In this document: piece by piece, positions 1 to 7,538 of the stretch
Layout: every line of letters starts with the position of its first letter
Position numbering within the stretch: position 1 is the first letter of the stretch
Source: Rickettsiales bacterium
GTDB taxonomy: Bacteria > Pseudomonadota > Alphaproteobacteria > Rickettsiales > UBA3002
Assembly (NCBI GenBank): GCA_002725445.1
Contig: PBPD01000015.1
Span: 1-9,402, forward strand
DNA: 9,402 nt
Direction of reading: 5' to 3'
The notes under the pieces: generated by a model
Database searches by the model: none
The model's input: the letters and a program-made list of their open reading frames with translations, nothing else
What the model was told of the DNA's origin: nothing
Program-made: the position numbers and the translations under genes

Positions 1-644
1 CCACCAGACGACGTGCCCTGCCCGCCGGGCTGCTGCACACTGTGGGTGGCATCCATTATGACGGGATAGCCCGTCTGCTCTGCCATTATCACCAGTGAAC
101 GCATGTCCGTCACCAGCGTGTTATAGCCAAAAGACGCACCGCGCTCGGTGAGCAGAATGCGCTCATTGCCCGAGTCTGCTACTTTCGCCGCCACATTTTT
201 CATGTCCCACGGGGCGAGGAACTGCCCTTTTTTCACATTAATGACCGCGCCAGTCGCCGCGGCTTCTACTAACAGATCCGTCTGACGGCACAGAAACGCC
301 GGAATTTGCAGCACATCCACCACTTCCGCCACAGGCTTGCATTGCTCGCGCTCGTGAATGTCGGTCAGCATCGGCACGCCGAATTCTTTTTTGAGATCTG
401 CAAAGACGGGCATCGCCGCGTCCAGCCCCATGCCGCGCTTGCCCGACAGACTGGTACGGTTAGCTTTGTCAAAACTGGTTTTGTAAATGAATGGGATGCC
501 CAAACCGTCGGTCATCTCTTTGAGTTGACCACACATATCAAATGCGTGCTCGCGCGATTCCATCTGACACGGCCCAGCAATCAGCGCGAATGGCTTGTCG
601 TTGGCGATGATTACATCACCTATGGCTACTTGTTTTTGCATCAT
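1..644 (-). CDS. kdsA: 3-deoxy-8-phosphooctulonate synthase (KDO-8-P synthase), 3' end missing
   Basis: Condenses phosphoenolpyruvate with arabinose-5-phosphate to KDO-8-phosphate, the committed cytoplasmic step toward the KDO sugar of lipopolysaccharide. The window holds 214 codons of a protein usually near 280 residues; the C-terminus lies beyond base 1. Visible family motifs, numbered from the ATG at 644, are IAGPCQMES with Cys26, [52 protein letters not shown] and [11 protein letters not shown] with His201. Cys26 stands where metal-dependent enzymes of the Aquifex type carry their metal-ligand cysteine, and His201 matches a second ligand, so a metal-dependent enzyme is inferred. Two tandem ATG codons (644 and 641) are both possible starts. 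The upstream purine run offers AGGA eight bases before the first and GAGG six before the second. The stop of the preceding HAD gene lies inside this ATGATG, suggesting translational coupling. Identity is very secure. Confidence 0.97.
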   Translation of the reverse strand, partial: MMQKQVAIGDVIIANDKPFALIAGPCQMESREHAFDMCGQLKEMTDGLGIPFIYKTSFDKANRTSLSGKRGMGLDAAMPVFADLKKEFGVPMLTDIHEREQCKPVAEVVDVLQIPAFLCRQTDLLVEAAATGAVINVKKGQFLAPWDMKNVAAKVADSGNERILLTERGASFGYNTLVTDMRSLVIMAEQTGYPVIMDATHSVQQPGGQGTSSG

Positions 645-1177
645 TTCCCTCTTCCTGCTCGAGCTAATTCAGCTTCGTCACGGCTTAATTCACCACCCAA
701 TAATTCTTGCGCGCGAGCCCAGTGCTGCAAAAGCATGCCATTATTCATATCCGGGCTCACCACACGCGTGCGCTGCGTAGCACTAAACTTGCCAGGCTTA
801 TCATCCAAAATAATATAGCTATCGTCGTCTACCCCGTGCGCTTCACACCATGTCTTTATGGATGCAGCCTTGTCATGCGGATCATCAATCCACATATCGT
901 CGTGCAAATAGTCAGTGAGGTTACACGCATTCAGCGATTGTGATACCCCTTCACGCGCTCGCGCCACTGCCTCTTGTGTAGAGCCGCTGGCCTGGGTAGT
1001 AATCATAACAATTTGTGCCCCTGTTTCTTCGCATAGACCTTGCAGCAAACCTGCGGCTACCGGGTCAAGCTCGCCTTCAAACGGCGCACTATCACCACGC
1101 GCACGGTCAACACGATGAGAAGCAAGCACACCATCTACATCCAGAAAAATGATTTTCGATGTAGCTTGTGTGTTCAT
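641..1177 (-). CDS. Small HAD-superfamily protein, HAD_SAK_2-like, function unknown
   Basis: A 178-residue protein with haloacid-dehalogenase-fold signatures. Motif I is FLDVDGVL with Asp13 (nucleophile) and Asp15. A hydrophobic strand ending in ITT (residues 59-61) fits motif II. Lys103 in DKAASIKTW is a plausible motif III lysine, and YIILDD with Asp125/Asp126 fits motif IV. The layout, with ILDD followed by [11 protein letters not shown] and a C-terminal helix, resembles the HAD domains described from 'Swiss Army Knife' RNA repair proteins (the HAD_SAK_2 type), here as a stand-alone domain. There is no signal peptide or membrane segment, so it is probably cytoplasmic. Its ATG overlaps the pyrG stop as TAATG, with AAAAGG seven bases upstream, and its TGA lies inside the kdsA start ATGATG. 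It therefore sits tightly within the operon. It could be a phosphatase acting on a small molecule or a nucleic-acid end; the substrate is unknown. KDO-8-P phosphatase (KdsC) is also a HAD enzyme of about this size, but its VRDGYG and ITGR motifs are absent here. Confidence 0.85.
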   Translation of the reverse strand: MNTQATSKIIFLDVDGVLASHRVDRARGDSAPFEGELDPVAAGLLQGLCEETGAQIVMITTQASGSTQEAVARAREGVSQSLNACNLTDYLHDDMWIDDPHDKAASIKTWCEAHGVDDDSYIILDDKPGKFSATQRTRVVSPDMNNGMLLQHWARAQELLGGELSRDEAELARAGRGK

Positions 1178-2841
1178 TATGCCGCCTTTTTAGAAGGCTT
1201 CTTGCCCTTGGCGTTTTCTTTAGCGGCTTTCACAAAAGAAGCGAATAATGGATGGGCATTGTATGGGCGTGATTTAAATTCGGGGTGGAACTGCACCGCC
1301 AAAAACCATGGATGCCCCTCAAGCTCGATAATCTCAGGCAATTGCCCGCCCGGTGACATGCCAGAGAACACCACGCCGTGTTTTTCGAACTCTTCTTTAT
1401 ATTCCACATTCACCTCGTAGCGGTGACGGTGACGTTCGGAAATATTCTTTTTACCATAGACTTTATGCGCAAGGCTCTTGGATTTCAGCTCGCACGGATA
1501 CGCGCCCAAACGCATGGTGCCGCCCATATCTGAATCTTTCGAGCGCTTTTCCTTCACGCCGTGACGCACCCACTCGGTCATCAGGCCAATCAGCGGGCCG
1601 CGCTCGTCGGTGGTTGGCTTATTGCCAAATTCGGACGAGCCAGCATCCGTAATACCCAGCAGGTTTCGCGCCATTTCCACCAGCGCCACCTGCATGCCGT
1701 AGCATATCCCGAAATACGGGATTTTATGCTTGCGGGCATAGGTCACCGCTCGGATTTTACCGCGCACACCCTGCTCGCCAAAACCACCCGGCACCAAAAT
1801 CGCATCCATCATGCTAAGCTTTTTGTCGAACTCGGCATTTTCGAAATTGCGCGAATTCACCCAGTGCACATTCACACGCACATTATTGGCAATGCCTGCA
1901 TGGTCTAATGCCTCGGTCAGCGATTTATAGGTATCGCCAATTTCCGTATATTTACCCACCAGCGCTACGTTCACTTCGCCCTGTGGCTGCTCGAAACGGC
2001 GCACAATCTTGTCCCATTCGCTCAGGTCAATCTTGTTCTTGGAACGCATATTGAAATGCTTCAACACCTGCGCGTCCAGCCCCTCTTCATTAAGGCGGGC
2101 AGGCACCTGATAGATCGATGGCGCATCCAGCGCCTGAATTACGCAATCTTCGCTTACATTACAGAATTGCGCTATCTTGCGACGCTCACCCATTGGAATC
2201 TCACGGTCAGCGCGGCATAGCAGAATATCCGGCTGAATACCAATCGAGCGCAACTCTTTCACCGAGTGCTGTGTGGGCTTGGTTTTCAATTCTTTGGCGG
2301 CGGCAATGTAGGGCACAAGCGTGAGGTGCATGAACAACACATTGTCACGCCCCAGCTCGTTACCCAGCTGACGAATAGCCTCGAAAAATGGCAGGCCTTC
2401 AATATCACCCACGGTGCCGCCAATTTCGCACAGGATGAAATCTTCTTCGTCGGTATCGGTCAGCACAAAATCTTTAATCAGATCGGTCACATGCGGAATC
2501 ACCTGCACAGTACCACCCAAATAATCACCGCGGCGCTCTTTCGAGAGCAGCAACGAATAAATCTGCCCGGTGGTCACATTATCGGTTTTGCGCGCATCCA
2601 CGTTGGTAAAGCGCTCATAGTGCCCCAAATCCAGATCGGTTTCTGCACCGTCATCGGTCACAAATACTTCACCGTGCTGGGTTGGGTTCATAGTGCCGGG
2701 GTCAACGTTCAAATACGGATCCAGCTTGCGCAGTCGCACCTTGTAGCCACGTGCCTGCAAAAGCGCACCCAGACTGGCAGAAGACAGCCCCTTACCCAGA
2801 GAAGAAACAACACCACCGGTAATGAAGATAAATTTAGCCAT
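1177..2841 (-). CDS. pyrG: CTP synthase (glutamine hydrolysing)
   Basis: Makes CTP from UTP, ATP and glutamine in the cytoplasm, the last step of pyrimidine nucleotide synthesis. The 554 residues are slightly longer than the usual 540-550, the excess being a lysine-rich C-terminal tail. The N-terminal amidoligase domain (about 1-267) has the P-loop-like [13 protein letters not shown] with Lys17, [10 protein letters not shown] with Asp71, and [14 protein letters not shown] with Glu139. The class I glutamine amidotransferase domain (about 290-540) has [11 protein letters not shown], the nucleophile elbow GICYGMQ with Cys380, and VQFHPEF with His519 and Glu521 completing the triad. All key residues are present. 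It begins 24 bases after secG; the best purine run (AAAGGA) is too far upstream to be a good ribosome site. It ends in a one-base overlap with the HAD gene. CTP is also used by KdsB to activate KDO, which gives a loose metabolic link to kdsA. Confidence 0.99.
   Translation of the reverse strand: MAKFIFITGGVVSSLGKGLSSASLGALLQARGYKVRLRKLDPYLNVDPGTMNPTQHGEVFVTDDGAETDLDLGHYERFTNVDARKTDNVTTGQIYSLLLSKERRGDYLGGTVQVIPHVTDLIKDFVLTDTDEEDFILCEIGGTVGDIEGLPFFEAIRQLGNELGRDNVLFMHLTLVPYIAAAKELKTKPTQHSVKELRSIGIQPDILLCRADREIPMGERRKIAQFCNVSEDCVIQALDAPSIYQVPARLNEEGLDAQVLKHFNMRSKNKIDLSEWDKIVRRFEQPQGEVNVALVGKYTEIGDTYKSLTEALDHAGIANNVRVNVHWVNSRNFENAEFDKKLSMMDAILVPGGFGEQGVRGKIRAVTYARKHKIPYFGICYGMQVALVEMARNLLGITDAGSSEFGNKPTTDERGPLIGLMTEWVRHGVKEKRSKDSDMGGTMRLGAYPCELKSKSLAHKVYGKKNISERHRHRYEVNVEYKEEFEKHGVVFSGMSPGGQLPEIIELEGHPWFLAVQFHPEFKSRPYNAHPLFASFVKAAKENAKGKKPSKKAA
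1184..1198 (-). promoter_or_regulatory. Small hairpin covering the ribosome site of the HAD gene
   Basis: On the minus strand GCCTT (1198-1194) pairs perfectly with AAGGC (1188-1184) across a five-base loop. The AAGG in the 3' arm is the apparent Shine-Dalgarno sequence of the HAD gene, seven bases before its ATG. Ribosomes finishing pyrG would pass through the stem, so HAD translation could depend on pyrG translation. The stem is short and lies in lysine/alanine codons, so chance is possible. Confidence 0.3.
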
Positions 2842-2865
2842 CGTCTTTTTCAGTCTTTCCTTTAC

Positions 2866-3264
2866 TTATTCTGCTTGCGGCACTTGCGGCTCTACTGGTG
2901 CAACTGGTGCGGCAGGTGTGGCTTCGCCTTCAGCTCCCCCTTCTACTGGTGCTCCCATTGGCGCTTTCACATCTTCCACATTCATCTCTAACGTAGGCTC
3001 ATTCGCCTCTTCGATACGGTCGATCAGCGAGGTATCGGTGCGGTTTGCCGCCAAAATGGACAACACCAGAGAATTCACAATGAACAACGTCGCCAGAATT
3101 GCCGTTCCGCGTGTCAAAAAGCTGGCCTTCGCGCGTGTTGAAAGCAGGTTGGCACCGCTGCCACTGCCCATACCAAATCCGTCTGTGTCGCTGCGCTGCA
3201 CCAGTACAATACCGATCAGAGCGATCGCAATAATGACGTGAATAATAAGTAAAACAAATTCCAT
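2866..3264 (-). CDS. secG: Protein translocase subunit SecG
   Basis: Inner-membrane subunit of the SecYEG channel that stimulates SecA-driven export. The 132-residue protein has the expected two-helix layout. The first hydrophobic segment is about residues 2-22, followed by a QRSDT segment and a glycine-rich loop with GFGMGSGSG (about 29-37). Next comes STRAKASFLTRGT and then the second hydrophobic segment at about 53-73. The tail (76-132) is acidic and rich in proline and alanine, ending in repeated Pro-Val/Pro-Gln units. Such tails are common in alphaproteobacterial SecG and vary greatly between species. The ATG lies two bases after the tpiA stop, so translation is likely coupled. The placement between tpiA and pyrG is the conserved alphaproteobacterial context and supports the call. 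Confidence 0.96.
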   Translation of the reverse strand: MEFVLLIIHVIIAIALIGIVLVQRSDTDGFGMGSGSGANLLSTRAKASFLTRGTAILATLFIVNSLVLSILAANRTDTSLIDRIEEANEPTLEMNVEDVKAPMGAPVEGGAEGEATPAAPVAPVEPQVPQAE

Positions 3265-3266
3265 GG

Positions 3267-4010
3267 CTAGTTTGTACCCGCTTTTATTATGGTTTCAAAG
3301 TCGTCAGCTTTCAGGCTGGCACCGCCTACCAGCACACCATCCACTTCATTCTGAGCCAGAATTTCGACGGCATTCGCTGATTTAACCGAGCCTCCATACA
3401 CGACTGTCGGCTGCTTGTCACCCGATTTATCGGCCGGGAAATAGGCTTTGATGTGCGCATGCACCTGCCCAATCTCTTCTGTGGTAGGGGTTTTGCCACT
3501 ACCAATCGCCCATACAGGCTCGTATGCAATAATCACATCCTGCACACGCCCCTCAGGCACAGATTTATGCAGCTGTTTGTCGAGTACAATGCTGGTTTGC
3601 TTACTCTCTTTTTCCTGTAAGGTTTCGCCCACGCAAATAACCGGCGTCAACCCGGCTTTCAGCGCAGCTTCGGCCTTGCTGCGCACCAGAGAATCACTTT
3701 CGTGATGGTTTTGGCGACGTTCGGAATGCCCTACCAGCACATACCCGCAGCCCAAGGCCTTCAGCATGTTGGCAGACACATCGCCTGTATGTGCCCCGGC
3801 TTCTTCATAATGGCAATCCTGCCCGCCAAGTGCCACTGCGCTGCCGTTCAGCGCTTGCTGCACATCGCGCAGCCAACAGGCAGGCGGGCACAACACCACT
3901 TGCACCTTTTCGTCTGTAGCAGCAGCGGCGCTCGCCGCCGCCAGCTCTTTGGCACTGGCCGCGTCACCATGCATTTTCCAATTGCCGATTATATAGGTTG
4001 TTTCGTTCAT
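3267..4010 (-). CDS. tpiA: Triosephosphate isomerase
   Basis: Interconverts dihydroxyacetone phosphate and glyceraldehyde-3-phosphate in glycolysis and gluconeogenesis. From the ATG at 4010 the protein is 247 residues, normal for this TIM-barrel enzyme. Catalytic residues are visible: Asn10 and Lys12 in GNWKMHG, His95 in VLVGHSERR, and Glu164 in AYEPVWAIGSGK. The phosphate-binding YGGSV and the late GVLVGGASL are also present. The frame stays open upstream to a GTG at 4055, but that would add 15 residues unlike any family N-terminus and would cover the central palindrome, so I chose 4010. The ribosome site at 4010 is weak: an AAAGAG run lies about 15 bases upstream. This is the first gene of the leftward operon and is transcribed divergently from the ppiD-like gene. 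Confidence 0.98.
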   Translation of the reverse strand: MNETTYIIGNWKMHGDAASAKELAAASAAAATDEKVQVVLCPPACWLRDVQQALNGSAVALGGQDCHYEEAGAHTGDVSANMLKALGCGYVLVGHSERRQNHHESDSLVRSKAEAALKAGLTPVICVGETLQEKESKQTSIVLDKQLHKSVPEGRVQDVIIAYEPVWAIGSGKTPTTEEIGQVHAHIKAYFPADKSGDKQPTVVYGGSVKSANAVEILAQNEVDGVLVGGASLKADDFETIIKAGTN

Positions 4011-4028
4011 AACTGGGTCGCAAACTCT

Positions 4029-4056
4029 TTGACATTTCACTGCGCTGGTGTACACC
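4029..4056 (+). promoter_or_regulatory. Candidate promoter for the ppiD-like/trp operon
   Basis: A perfect -35 hexamer TTGACA (4029-4034) is followed after 16 bases by TACACC (4051-4056), which matches only three of six positions of TATAAT. Transcription would start near 4063, leaving an untranslated leader of about 40 bases before the ATG at 4107. The -10 is weak and overlaps the palindrome, so the call is tentative; alphaproteobacterial promoters often diverge from consensus. Confidence 0.3.
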
Positions 4057-4062
4057 TGCGCA
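4041..4062. promoter_or_regulatory. 22-base near-perfect palindrome, candidate operator
   Basis: The half-sites are TGCGCTGGTGT and ACACCTGCGCA. Ten of the eleven symmetric pairs match, with a single T/T mismatch at 4046/4057, and the core GGTGTACACC is perfect. Symmetry around a central TA with no spacer suits a dimeric helix-turn-helix protein better than an RNA hairpin, which would lose its central pairs to the loop. It overlaps the candidate -10 of the rightward promoter and lies just downstream of the candidate leftward -10, so one bound protein could affect both operons. The regulator is unknown; a GntR-type site is one loose possibility because of the GT...AC core. Confidence 0.5.
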
Positions 4063-4066
4063 CTTA

Positions 4067-4094
4067 GGTTTAGCGAATTTCACTTAACACTCAA
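4067..4094 (-). promoter_or_regulatory. Weak candidate promoter for tpiA operon
   Basis: On the minus strand TTGAGT (4094-4089) is followed after 16 bases by TAAACC (4072-4067). The hexamers match consensus at four and three positions. The start would fall near or within the palindrome, about 50 bases before the tpiA ATG. I see nothing better in the spacer, but the match is poor. Confidence 0.2.
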
Positions 4095-4106
4095 GTCGGG
4101 ATTTTT

Positions 4107-6017
4107 ATGTTACGCGGTTTACGTAAAGGTGCATCCTCCATTTTTGCCAAGGCATTATTGTTTTTATTGGTAGCCAGCTTCGCTTTGTGGGGCATTGGCG
4201 ATATTTTCCGCGATAGCGGCGCTAACGCAACGCTTGCCACCGCCGGTGCCGATGTGATTACCGCACAGGAATTTCAGGTGAGCCTGCAAAAAATTCAGCA
4301 AAGCTATGGTGATTTAATGACACCGGAAATGATGCAACAAACACAGCTACCGCTGATGCTGTTGCAACAAATGATCAATGGCCGCCTGCTGGAGCAGGAA
4401 GCAAAACAGTTGGGTGTGCGTATTTCCGACGACGCACTATTGCGCCATATCCGCAACAATCCGGCCTTCCAGAAAGAAGATGGCTCGTTCGACCGTGTGC
4501 GCTTTGCCCTGTCATTGCAGACCAATCAAATGAACGAAGCGATGTATCTGGCGACATTACGCGAAAACCTCTCTGCCGACATTCTGCGCGATATGTTTTT
4601 CGTATCACCGCTGATTTCGGACGACATCGTAAAAGCACTCTATAGAGCGCGGGCAGAAGAGCGCGCGGCTGATATTATTCTGATAGGCGGTCAGGACATT
4701 AGCGCAGATGAGCCAACTGACAACGAATTGCAGGAATTTTATGATGCCACCGCCGCTGCCTACATTCAGCCGGAATACCGCACTATTCGCATCGCATCTG
4801 TGCCGGCAACTGCGCTCACCCAACAAGTACGCGCCAACGTAACCGAAGAAGACATCGCACAATATTATGAAGATAATCAGTCGATGTTCACTGTGCCTGA
4901 AAAACGCAACGTGGAGCAATGGCTGTATAAGACCGAGTCAGAAGCGACGGAAGCGTATAAGCAATTGCTGGAAGGCAAAGCAGCGGAATCCGTGATTAGT
5001 ACCTACCCACCAGTAAATGCAGACAACACTGCTTTGGGCAATGTGGCCTATGAAAGTCTGCCAGACGAGGCGAAAGACCCGGTATTTTCGGTTGAGGCCG
5101 GACAATTCACCAACCCGATTGAAACCGCATTTGGCTGGCATGTATTTTTGGTGAAAGACGTCACCCCCGCCCAGACCAAACCAATGGACGAAGTGAAAGA
5201 CGCGATCATTGATCAATATGTGGCTGCAGCAAGCGAAACCCATGTGCGCAAAACCGCCAACGTGCTGGATGACGCGCTGGCAGGTGGCGCAACACTGGAA
5301 GAAGCGTTTGAAACAGCACAACTGGATGCCACGATCACAGAAATTGGCCCTGTAGATGCCAATGGTCTGAATCAACAGGAAGAAGCGCTGGAAGTAGATG
5401 CATTGCCAAACGCAGCCCTGCAAACCGGCTTTGGCCTCGGCGTCAACGAAACCTCGCGTCTGGCTTTGAGCGATGACAATGAGTATTTCCTCATTCAGAC
5501 CAAGTCGATCATTGGCGAGCGTCAGCCTGCGCTGGACGAAGTGCGCGCGCAACTCACCAGCGCGTGGAAAAAACAGCAACGCGCCCAGAAATTGCGCGTA
5601 AAAGCACAAGCCATTGCCGCCAAGCTGAAAACCGCTGAAGACCCTGCTAATACATTGCGTGAGGAAGGATTAAGCACACAATCCACTGGACGTATCGCAC
5701 GTTATCAGGACACGGTTACCAATAACTCTGCATTGAAGGATAAAATCCTCACCTCCGGGTTTGTGATGGAGCTGTTTAATCTGCAGGAGGGGGACATCAC
5801 CAATGCGTATCCGCTCCCTAACGGCGAATATGCAGTGGGCGTGTTAAGCGATATCTTCCCCGCCGAAGATGACCCAAGCGCGGCTGATCTGGCAGAAATC
5901 CGCTCAGAGCTAAAGCAGGCCATGCCAGAAGAGCTTTATTCGCAATATATCGTCGCGCTGCGTCAGGCGCACGGCGTAAGCATTAATCAAGACATACTCG
6001 CCCAATTACTGCAATGA
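4107..6017 (+). CDS. ppiD: PpiD/SurA-type membrane-anchored periplasmic chaperone with degenerate parvulin domain
   Basis: Probably an inner-membrane-anchored folding helper for proteins leaving the Sec channel. The 636 residues match PpiD length. A short basic N-terminus (LRGLRKG) precedes one hydrophobic segment (about 12-31) ending in the FALWGIGDIF signature, giving an N-in anchor with the bulk in the periplasm. Residues about 36-240 form the SurA_N-like helical chaperone region. Residues about 258-352 resemble a parvulin domain and end in the typical ETAFGWHVFLV (His345). The early parvulin histidine (usual ARHIL) appears replaced in VEQWL by Gln271, and the usual GGDLG is NTALGN, so isomerase activity is doubtful. 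E. coli PpiD likewise has an essentially inactive parvulin domain. The rest (353-636) is an acidic, helical C-terminal region. A CGGGA run five bases before the ATG is a modest ribosome site. Its TGA overlaps the trpE ATG. The symbol is by resemblance; orthology with E. coli PpiD is inferred. Confidence 0.9.
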   Translation: MLRGLRKGASSIFAKALLFLLVASFALWGIGDIFRDSGANATLATAGADVITAQEFQVSLQKIQQSYGDLMTPEMMQQTQLPLMLLQQMINGRLLEQEAKQLGVRISDDALLRHIRNNPAFQKEDGSFDRVRFALSLQTNQMNEAMYLATLRENLSADILRDMFFVSPLISDDIVKALYRARAEERAADIILIGGQDISADEPTDNELQEFYDATAAAYIQPEYRTIRIASVPATALTQQVRANVTEEDIAQYYEDNQSMFTVPEKRNVEQWLYKTESEATEAYKQLLEGKAAESVISTYPPVNADNTALGNVAYESLPDEAKDPVFSVEAGQFTNPIETAFGWHVFLVKDVTPAQTKPMDEVKDAIIDQYVAAASETHVRKTANVLDDALAGGATLEEAFETAQLDATITEIGPVDANGLNQQEEALEVDALPNAALQTGFGLGVNETSRLALSDDNEYFLIQTKSIIGERQPALDEVRAQLTSAWKKQQRAQKLRVKAQAIAAKLKTAEDPANTLREEGLSTQSTGRIARYQDTVTNNSALKDKILTSGFVMELFNLQEGDITNAYPLPNGEYAVGVLSDIFPAEDDPSAADLAEIRSELKQAMPEELYSQYIVALRQAHGVSINQDILAQLLQ

Positions 6018-7531
6018 TCCAATCTAACACCACGTTTCACCCTTCCCTCGATGATTTCACAGCACAGCTAGCAGCGGGCAAATCGCAACTGGTGTGGACG
6101 CGTGTGGTGTCCGATCTGGAGACCCCTGTGTCGGCGATGCTGAAACTGATGGATAAGAGCAAGCCTGCTTTTTTGCTGGAATCGGTCGAAGGTGGCGAAG
6201 TGCGTGGGCGTTATTCGATTATCGGACTGGAGCCTGATTTGATGTGGCGCTCGGTAGGCGGCCGCTCCGAAATCAGCCGCACCCCACCTTTCCATGAAAA
6301 CAGTTTCGAGCCATGCTGGGAAGATAGTCTTAGCTCGCTACGGGCGCAGGTGAAATCCATTCAGATGGATATGCCAGAAGAAATCCCGTCGGCTGCAAGC
6401 GGCCTGATTGGGTATATGGCCTATGACATGGTAAAGCAGATGGAGCGCCTGCCCGATGCCAACCCTGACACCACCAATATTCCCGATGCCTGTTTTATGC
6501 GGCCGGGGCTGATGCTGGTATTTGATTCGGTGGATGGGGTGATTTATCTGGCCACACCTGTGTGGGCGGAAGGCTTCGATGCATCGCAGGCAGAGGCACT
6601 ATACAACAAAGCCTGCCAGCGCATTGACGACACAATGCGCACCTTGCAAGGGCCGATTGACCAGCGCAATTACTTCACCGACCGCGAAACCACCCCTATT
6701 GATTTCACCTCCAACATGAGCAAGGACGACTATTTCGCCATGGTGGAGAAAGCCAAAGAATATATCGTCGCGGGTGACATTTTTCAGGTAGTGCCATCAC
6801 AGCGCTTTTCAGCCGATTTTGACCTACACCCACTGGCACTCTACCGTTCGCTCCGGCATATGAACCCTTCGCCGTTTTTGTTCTTCCTGCATTACGGCGA
6901 TTATAGCCTGATCGGTTCCAGTCCTGAAATTCTGGTGCGGCTGCGTGATAACAAAGTGACCATCCGCCCAATTGCCGGCACCCGCAAACGCGGCAGCAAC
7001 CGCGCAGAAGATGCCGCACTGGCCGAAGACTTGCTGAATGACCCGAAGGAAAAAGCAGAACATCTCATGTTGCTGGATTTGGGGCGCAACGATGTGGGGC
7101 GTGTAGCCAAACCCGGCACGGTGGAAGTAACACAGGAAATGATCATCGAGCATTACAGCCATGTGATGCATATCGTCTCGAACGTGGAAGGCGAGCTTGA
7201 CCCCGCCCATGACGCCATCGACGCATTGGTGGGCGGCTTCCCGGCAGGTACGGTCAGCGGCGCACCCAAAATTCGCGCGATGGAAATTATTGACGAGCTG
7301 GAGCCAACACGCCGCAGTTTCTACGCGGGCTGTGTGGGGTATTTTTCGTCCGATGGTTCCATGGACACCTGCATCATGCTGCGCACCGGCCTGATGAAGG
7401 ATGGTAAATTGCACGTGCAGGCGGGCGGCGGCGTGGTGGCCGACAGCGATCCACAAGCTGAATATGATGAATCTGTCAACAAGGCGCAGGCGGTGATGCG
7501 TGCTGCCGAACAAGCCATTAAATTTATATGA
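6014..7531 (+). CDS. trpE: Anthranilate synthase component I
   Basis: Converts chorismate to anthranilate using ammonia delivered by TrpG, the first committed step of tryptophan synthesis. It has 505 residues, normal length. The N-terminal domain carries LLES (54-57), the signature of the tryptophan feedback site, followed by RGRYSIIG, so allosteric inhibition is expected. The C-terminal chorismate-binding domain (about 235-500) shows [12 protein letters not shown] from 254, [29 protein letters not shown] around Arg358-Asp360, [21 protein letters not shown] at 412-419, and the late MDTCIMLRT. It is a separate protein, not the TrpE-TrpG fusion seen in rhizobia. The ATG overlaps the stop of the chaperone gene as ATGA. 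No Shine-Dalgarno sequence is visible, so translation probably depends on reinitiation. LLES distinguishes it from p-aminobenzoate synthase PabB only weakly; the neighbours trpG, trpD and trpC settle the call. Confidence 0.97.
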   Translation: MIQSNTTFHPSLDDFTAQLAAGKSQLVWTRVVSDLETPVSAMLKLMDKSKPAFLLESVEGGEVRGRYSIIGLEPDLMWRSVGGRSEISRTPPFHENSFEPCWEDSLSSLRAQVKSIQMDMPEEIPSAASGLIGYMAYDMVKQMERLPDANPDTTNIPDACFMRPGLMLVFDSVDGVIYLATPVWAEGFDASQAEALYNKACQRIDDTMRTLQGPIDQRNYFTDRETTPIDFTSNMSKDDYFAMVEKAKEYIVAGDIFQVVPSQRFSADFDLHPLALYRSLRHMNPSPFLFFLHYGDYSLIGSSPEILVRLRDNKVTIRPIAGTRKRGSNRAEDAALAEDLLNDPKEKAEHLMLLDLGRNDVGRVAKPGTVEVTQEMIIEHYSHVMHIVSNVEGELDPAHDAIDALVGGFPAGTVSGAPKIRAMEIIDELEPTRRSFYAGCVGYFSSDGSMDTCIMLRTGLMKDGKLHVQAGGGVVADSDPQAEYDESVNKAQAVMRAAEQAIKFI

Positions 7532-7538
7532 GCCGACC

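Larger units (their letters stand above)
4011..4106. other. Divergent intergenic region between tpiA and the ppiD-like gene
   Basis: This 96-base spacer is the only sizeable non-coding stretch in the window and must carry the start signals for both operons unless promoters lie inside genes. It contains a 22-base palindrome (4041-4062), a perfect TTGACA on the plus strand (4029-4034), and a TTGAGT on the minus strand (bases 4094-4089). The hexamer CACTTA occurs twice on the plus strand, at 4061 and 4081. No small gene or RNA gene is evident. Confidence 0.8.

Noticed and set aside
2266..2991. Plus-strand open frame of 241 codons opposite pyrG and secG
   Set aside because: It spans two confident opposite genes and has a His- and Phe-rich composition typical of a shadow frame.
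4011..4055. GTG-initiated 15-residue extension of tpiA
   Set aside because: The extra residues do not fit triosephosphate isomerase N-termini; from the ATG at 4010 the catalytic numbering (Lys12, His95) falls in the usual places.
4061..4086. CACTTA repeated at 4061 and 4081, a 20-base spacing
   Set aside because: Two copies of a six-base word in an AT-rich stretch can easily arise by chance, and they match no binding site I know. Noted only in the spacer description.
4938..5609. Long open frame on the minus strand opposite the ppiD-like gene (223 codons)
   Set aside because: It lies wholly opposite a confident gene; its translation is rich in Cys, His and Phe, shows no domain, and has no context as a gene. 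It is a shadow frame.
7500..7538. Earlier ATG extending trpG into the end of trpE
   Set aside because: TrpG proteins start just before the [11 protein letters not shown] strand; the 13 extra residues are explained by overlap with trpE coding sequence.
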